From the NCBI GenBank assembly GCA_021813195.1, contig JAKALI010000132.1:1-9000 (forward strand): 9,000 bases of DNA, given 5' to 3'. A program made the translations under genes and the position numbers. Source of the stretch: Pseudomonadota bacterium (lineage in GTDB: Bacteria > Pseudomonadota > Alphaproteobacteria > Rhizobiales > Hyphomicrobiaceae). Numbering within the stretch: the stretch's first letter is position 1; each line of letters begins with the position of its first letter. Positions 6,661-9,000 of the stretch are shown here, in pieces. Below the pieces are notes generated by a model. That model had not been told where the DNA came from and made no database searches. It saw only the letters and a list, made by a program, of their open reading frames with translations.

Positions 6661-7554
6661 TCATCCCGCCTTGTCGCGGGCGCGGATCTCGTTCCAGAGC
6701 GCGTCCATGTCGTCGAGCGCGGCCTCCTCGGGGCGCAATCCCTGCTCGGCCAGGCGCGCTTCGACGTAGGCAAAGCGGCGGCTGAATTTGGCGTTCGCGG
6801 CGCGCAACGCCGCCTCCGGATCGATCTTCAGGTGTCGCGCGACGTTGGCGAGGACGAACAGCGCGTCGCCCAATTCCTCCATGATGCGGGCGTGTGCGGC
6901 GTCGGTGATCGGTGCCTGCGGATTGACGCGCGGATCGGCCGGCACGGCGACCTCTTCCAACTCCGCGATCTCCTCTTTGAGCTTGTCGAAGACAGGCGAC
7001 AGGTTCGGCCAGTCGAAGCCGACGCGCGCGGCCTTGTCCTGGAGTTTGACGGCCCGCGTGAGGGCAGGCAGGGCGGCGGGTATGTCGGCCAGAAGTGAGG
7101 CGGGCGCGCCGTCGCCGGCTTTGCCTTTCGCGTTTTTTTCCTCGGCCTTGATGCGGGCCCAGAAGTCGGGCGCGGCGCCGGCCGCGCGCTCTTCGCGCGA
7201 ACCGAAGACATGCGGGTGGCGGCGCACCATCTTGCGCACGATCGCATCGGCCACGTCGGGAAAGGCGAAGGCGCCGGCCTCCTCGGCCATGCGCGCGTGA
7301 TAGACGACCTGGAGGAGCAAGTCGCCGAGTTCGTCTTTCAAGTCGGCCATGTCGCCGCGCGCGATGGCGTCCGCCACCTCGTAGGCCTCCTCGATGGTAT
7401 AGGGCGCGATGGTCGCGAAGGTCTGTTTGAGGTCCCACGGGCAGCCGGTTTCGGGCGTGCGCAGAGCGGCCATTACGGCGAGCAAGCGCTTGAGACCCTG
7501 AACGTGCTCGGGCGTAATTTCGGGAAGCTCGGGAAGGTCGGGGCCGTCGGACAT
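6661..7554 (-). CDS. mazG: MazG, nucleoside triphosphate pyrophosphohydrolase
   Basis: A protein of 297 residues that hydrolyses (d)NTPs to NMP and pyrophosphate in the cytosol, sanitising the nucleotide pool; in E. coli it also tempers (p)ppGpp signalling. The N-terminal MazG domain carries GCPWDLKQT (37-45), the metal-binding EEAYE (55-59) and DELGDLLLQ (74-82), then RRHPHVFG (111-118). The C-terminal domain repeats the pattern with KLKEEIAELEE (191-201) and EELGDALFVLANVARH (226-241), so both Mg2+-binding sets are intact. It is somewhat longer than the E. coli protein, owing to a low-complexity linker around 120-160. The ATG at 7554 precedes the family-like N-terminus; the frame continues upstream, but with unrelated Arg/Pro-rich sequence. 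The SD is weak (GAGC). It lies 47 bases downstream of the DUF2306-type gene on the same strand, probably in one transcript, and converges with the TIR gene across an 89-base gap. Confidence 0.96.
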   Translation of the reverse strand: MSDGPDLPELPEITPEHVQGLKRLLAVMAALRTPETGCPWDLKQTFATIAPYTIEEAYEVADAIARGDMADLKDELGDLLLQVVYHARMAEEAGAFAFPDVADAIVRKMVRRHPHVFGSREERAAGAAPDFWARIKAEEKNAKGKAGDGAPASLLADIPAALPALTRAVKLQDKAARVGFDWPNLSPVFDKLKEEIAELEEVAVPADPRVNPQAPITDAAHARIMEELGDALFVLANVARHLKIDPEAALRAANAKFSRRFAYVEARLAEQGLRPEEAALDDMDALWNEIRARDKAG

Positions 7555-7601
7555 GGGGGTGCTGCTCGGCTCGCGGCGGTGGATGGGACGCCGCGCGAGG
7601 C

Positions 7602-8291
7602 TTACGCGCTCGCCGGTTGCGCTGCAACCGTGCTCGCGCGTGCTCGCGGGGGTCGAAACGCCCAGGCTGTCAAGCGGCGCCGGTGCGCAATCACGAGGGT
7701 GAGGGGCACGATCCACGCAACCCAAGATGCGAGGGCGTACGTGACCTCAAATGGCCAGCCGAATGCGATCGCCGAACCCGTGATGAGGCGAAACCACACC
7801 GCACCCGTCGTCACGGCCGTCATGGCGAGCATGAGGTGGGCATGTCGCGCGCGCTCGCCGTTACGGATGGCGGCGATGGCGGCGGCGAACAGCCCGAGCC
7901 AGACCAGGCCTTGGACAAAGAACCCGGCACGGGCGGCCACCGAGGAGTGGCTGATTATGGCGACAGGAAACGCCGAAAGCCCTCCCAGCACCACGAAAGC
8001 GCCCAACAGCCATCCGATCCTGCGGTGTAGCCGGGGACGATGCCGCAAGCCGATCACGGCCGGCAGCAGCAGGAGGGCGAGTGCGGAGGCCACCATGTGC
8101 ACGCGGAAGACGGCCGGCAGACGCTGGTCCAAAACCCACATCTCGAAAGGAAGTGCGAGGATGCCGAACCCCGATGCCAGCGCGACGAGCGCAACGATTG
8201 CCGACAAACTGCACGCCAATGTCAGAGCGCCCCGTGCGAGCAGTGTGCGCGGCGCAAAGCCAGGTGCGGAGGGTGCGGCAAGCCTCGTCAT
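7602..8291 (-). CDS. DUF2306-type six-helix integral membrane protein
   Basis: A protein of 229 residues with six hydrophobic helices at about 22-46, 64-82, 91-114, 122-142, 152-175 and 183-203. Family-like marks are the Asp-Arg before helix 2 (VLDQRLPAVFRVHM), the Arg/His loop HRPRLHRRIGW (84-94), RARHAHLM before helix 5 and WFRL at its end, matching the DUF2306 predicted membrane proteins, whose function is unknown. The histidines 65, 89, 150 and 152 recur at membrane borders. The start is uncertain: Met at 8291 gives a short basic N-terminus before helix 1; Met at 8300, 8366 or 8390 are in frame but reach further into the gene on the other strand. None has a good SD, although GGTGGGG precedes 8366. 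It is the first gene of a likely pair with mazG. Confidence 0.83.
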   Translation of the reverse strand: MTRLAAPSAPGFAPRTLLARGALTLACSLSAIVALVALASGFGILALPFEMWVLDQRLPAVFRVHMVASALALLLLPAVIGLRHRPRLHRRIGWLLGAFVVLGGLSAFPVAIISHSSVAARAGFFVQGLVWLGLFAAAIAAIRNGERARHAHLMLAMTAVTTGAVWFRLITGSAIAFGWPFEVTYALASWVAWIVPLTLVIAHRRRLTAWAFRPPRARASTVAAQPASA

Positions 8292-8799
8292 GGGCGCCAT
8301 GATCGCGCTGCTGTGTGGCGCGACTGCGGCGCCCACGCTCGCCGGTGAACGCGACGCCGAGATCATCGCCCCACCCACACCGCCCAACATCACAGGCCGC
8401 TGGAGCGGTACGCCCTATGCGCTGCGCCATGATCCTGAGCGCTGCGGCACGGGAAGCTGCGAGGTCGTGCTCGATATCGTGCCATGCGGGACCGCCTGGT
8501 GCGGGATCGAAGTGAAAAAGGGTTCTGAGTGCGGCGGGCAGCCTTTGCAGCTGACGGCCCATGGTGAACCTCATCACTTCGGCGCGTTCAAAGGGCGGTG
8601 GTCACTCGCCGCCGGAACGCAGGAGTACGTTGTGGAAGCGAACTACCGCCCGCGCCAGAATGGCGAGCCGGAACGCTTATACTTCTTGGGCGACACGGGA
8701 CCGGAGCTGATGATCTTCCGCCGCTCCTTCCCGTTCCAGGCCACACTCGAACGGGTGGCGGAGGCGACGTGCAGGGCGACTGAGAAACCGCTGAGCTGA
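8290..8799 (+). CDS. Small exported protein of unknown function with six cysteines in the mature part
   Basis: A protein of 169 residues from the ATG at 8290. The N-terminus MGAMIALLCGATAAPTLAGE reads as a signal peptide, with likely cleavage after TLA (residue 18). The mature part has Cys52, 57, 66, 71, 81 and 161, an even number suited to three disulfides in the periplasm. It begins with ITGRWSGTPYALRHD and contains VPCGTAWCGIEV, CGGQPLQL and FKGRWSL. The GxW...CG..WCG pattern resembles small periplasmic beta-rich proteins of the DUF2147 kind, but I do not recognise the family. An in-frame GTG at 8245 would add a basic n-region (R, K) before the hydrophobic stretch and may be the true start. 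A GGAGGG at 8268-8273 is too far from 8290 to be a normal SD. The frame stays open far upstream (to 7210), but that part is antisense to mazG and the DUF2306 gene. Confidence 0.78.
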   Translation: MGAMIALLCGATAAPTLAGERDAEIIAPPTPPNITGRWSGTPYALRHDPERCGTGSCEVVLDIVPCGTAWCGIEVKKGSECGGQPLQLTAHGEPHHFGAFKGRWSLAAGTQEYVVEANYRPRQNGEPERLYFLGDTGPELMIFRRSFPFQATLERVAEATCRATEKPLS

Positions 8800-8888
8800 G
8801 CCGCCGTAACGTTGGTGCAAAAACGGGCCAAGCGGCGATCGTATCCACGCGACGTCAGATCCCGGTGAGCGGGCGCAGTTCAACTGCA

Positions 8889-8926
8889 ACAAAAGCAAGA
8901 AGGCCGCCCGTTGCCAGGCGACCTTC
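8889..8926 (-). terminator. Intrinsic terminator of the right-edge outer membrane protein gene
   Basis: On the minus strand the arm GAAGGTCGCC (8926-8917) pairs with GGCGGCCTTC (8908-8899) over ten base pairs, with one G-U wobble and an eight-base loop (8916-8909). The T-rich run TTGCTTTTGTTGC follows at once. The hairpin begins 23 bases after the stop codon of the minus-strand gene. An outer CAACTG/CAGTTG pair (8881-8886 and 8930-8935) could extend the dyad. No T tract follows in the plus direction, so it is mainly a minus-strand terminator, though it may also slow transcripts from the exported-protein gene. Confidence 0.85.
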
Positions 8927-8949
8927 CACCAGTTGGGAGTGCAATCGGC

Positions 8950-9000
8950 TTAGAAGTTGATCAGGCCGCCGACGCCAACGTAGTCGAAGTCTTCATAACC
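8950..9000 (-). CDS. C-terminal end of an outer-membrane beta-barrel protein (partial, runs off right edge)
   Basis: Minus-strand reading from the window edge gives GYEDFDYVGVGGLINF followed by TAA at 8952-8950. The alternating hydrophobic pattern of the last ten residues, ending in Phe, is the classic C-terminal beta-signal recognised by the BAM machinery for outer-membrane barrels. A strong intrinsic terminator follows directly. The exact family (porin, Omp25-like or other) cannot be judged from 16 residues. Other short proteins can end in Phe by chance, but the pattern together with the terminator makes a real gene end likely. Confidence 0.7.
   Translation of the reverse strand, partial: GYEDFDYVGVGGLINF

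Noticed and set aside
6661..7554. MazG as part of a mazEF toxin-antitoxin or a partner of the TIR protein
   Set aside because: No mazE or mazF is present, the gene is on the opposite strand converging on the TIR gene, and the two-domain MazG is a widespread housekeeping enzyme.
6590..7627. Minus-strand frame of 345 codons overlapping mazG
   Set aside because: Out of frame with MazG, low-complexity Arg/Gly/Ala product, typical of a high-GC alternate frame.
7210..8289. Long plus-strand open frame upstream of the exported-protein gene
   Set aside because: It is antisense to mazG and the DUF2306 gene, is rich in Arg/Ala/Gly with no domain pattern, and has the composition expected of a GC-rich shadow frame. 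Only 8290-8799 has a signal peptide and protein-like sequence.

Overview
The window looks like a piece of a GC-rich proteobacterial chromosome, most likely an alphaproteobacterium and perhaps Hyphomicrobiales. This rests on the high G+C of the flanking genes, the style of the MazG and glutamine-synthetase-family proteins, and an outer-membrane protein ending in phenylalanine. No rRNA or other taxonomic marker is present, so the assignment is an inference. I see no tRNA, CRISPR array, insertion sequence or integrase.

Layout, left to right. (1) Positions 1-99, minus strand: the first 33 codons of a small membrane-type protein that runs off the left edge, with a good ribosome binding site. (2) 347-1687, minus strand: a glutamine synthetase family enzyme of the PuuA/GlnT-like type, with two active-site positions that differ from canonical GlnA. 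(3) 1907-6571, plus strand: one very large gene (1554 codons). It encodes a TIR domain, a conserved linker, an Ala/Glu/Arg coiled coil, one transmembrane helix, about fourteen WD40 blades (two seven-bladed propellers), a Cys/Trp motif block, a TPR-like array and an acidic tail. (4) 6661-7554, minus strand: mazG, converging on the TIR gene. (5) 7602-8291, minus strand: a six-helix DUF2306-type membrane protein just upstream of mazG, probably co-transcribed with it. (6) 8290-8799, plus strand: a small exported protein with six cysteines in its mature part, whose start codon overlaps that of the DUF2306 gene. (7) 8950-9000, minus strand: the last 16 residues of an outer-membrane beta-barrel protein, followed by a clear intrinsic terminator at 8889-8926.

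The item of real interest is the TIR-TM-WD40-TPR gene. It stands alone, with no partner gene on its strand, between ordinary metabolic genes. It has the architecture of a receptor joined to an effector: a TIR domain with the catalytic-position glutamate, and a large repeat sensor. Its base composition changes abruptly at the transmembrane helix: the effector half is about 70-80% G+C in sampled blocks and the sensor half about 45-55%. That suggests a modular chimera with an acquired or separately evolving sensor. Bacterial TIR domains are often NAD+-consuming effectors in anti-phage or cell-suicide systems. That role is plausible here but inferred. The neighbouring genes do not obviously belong to the same system.
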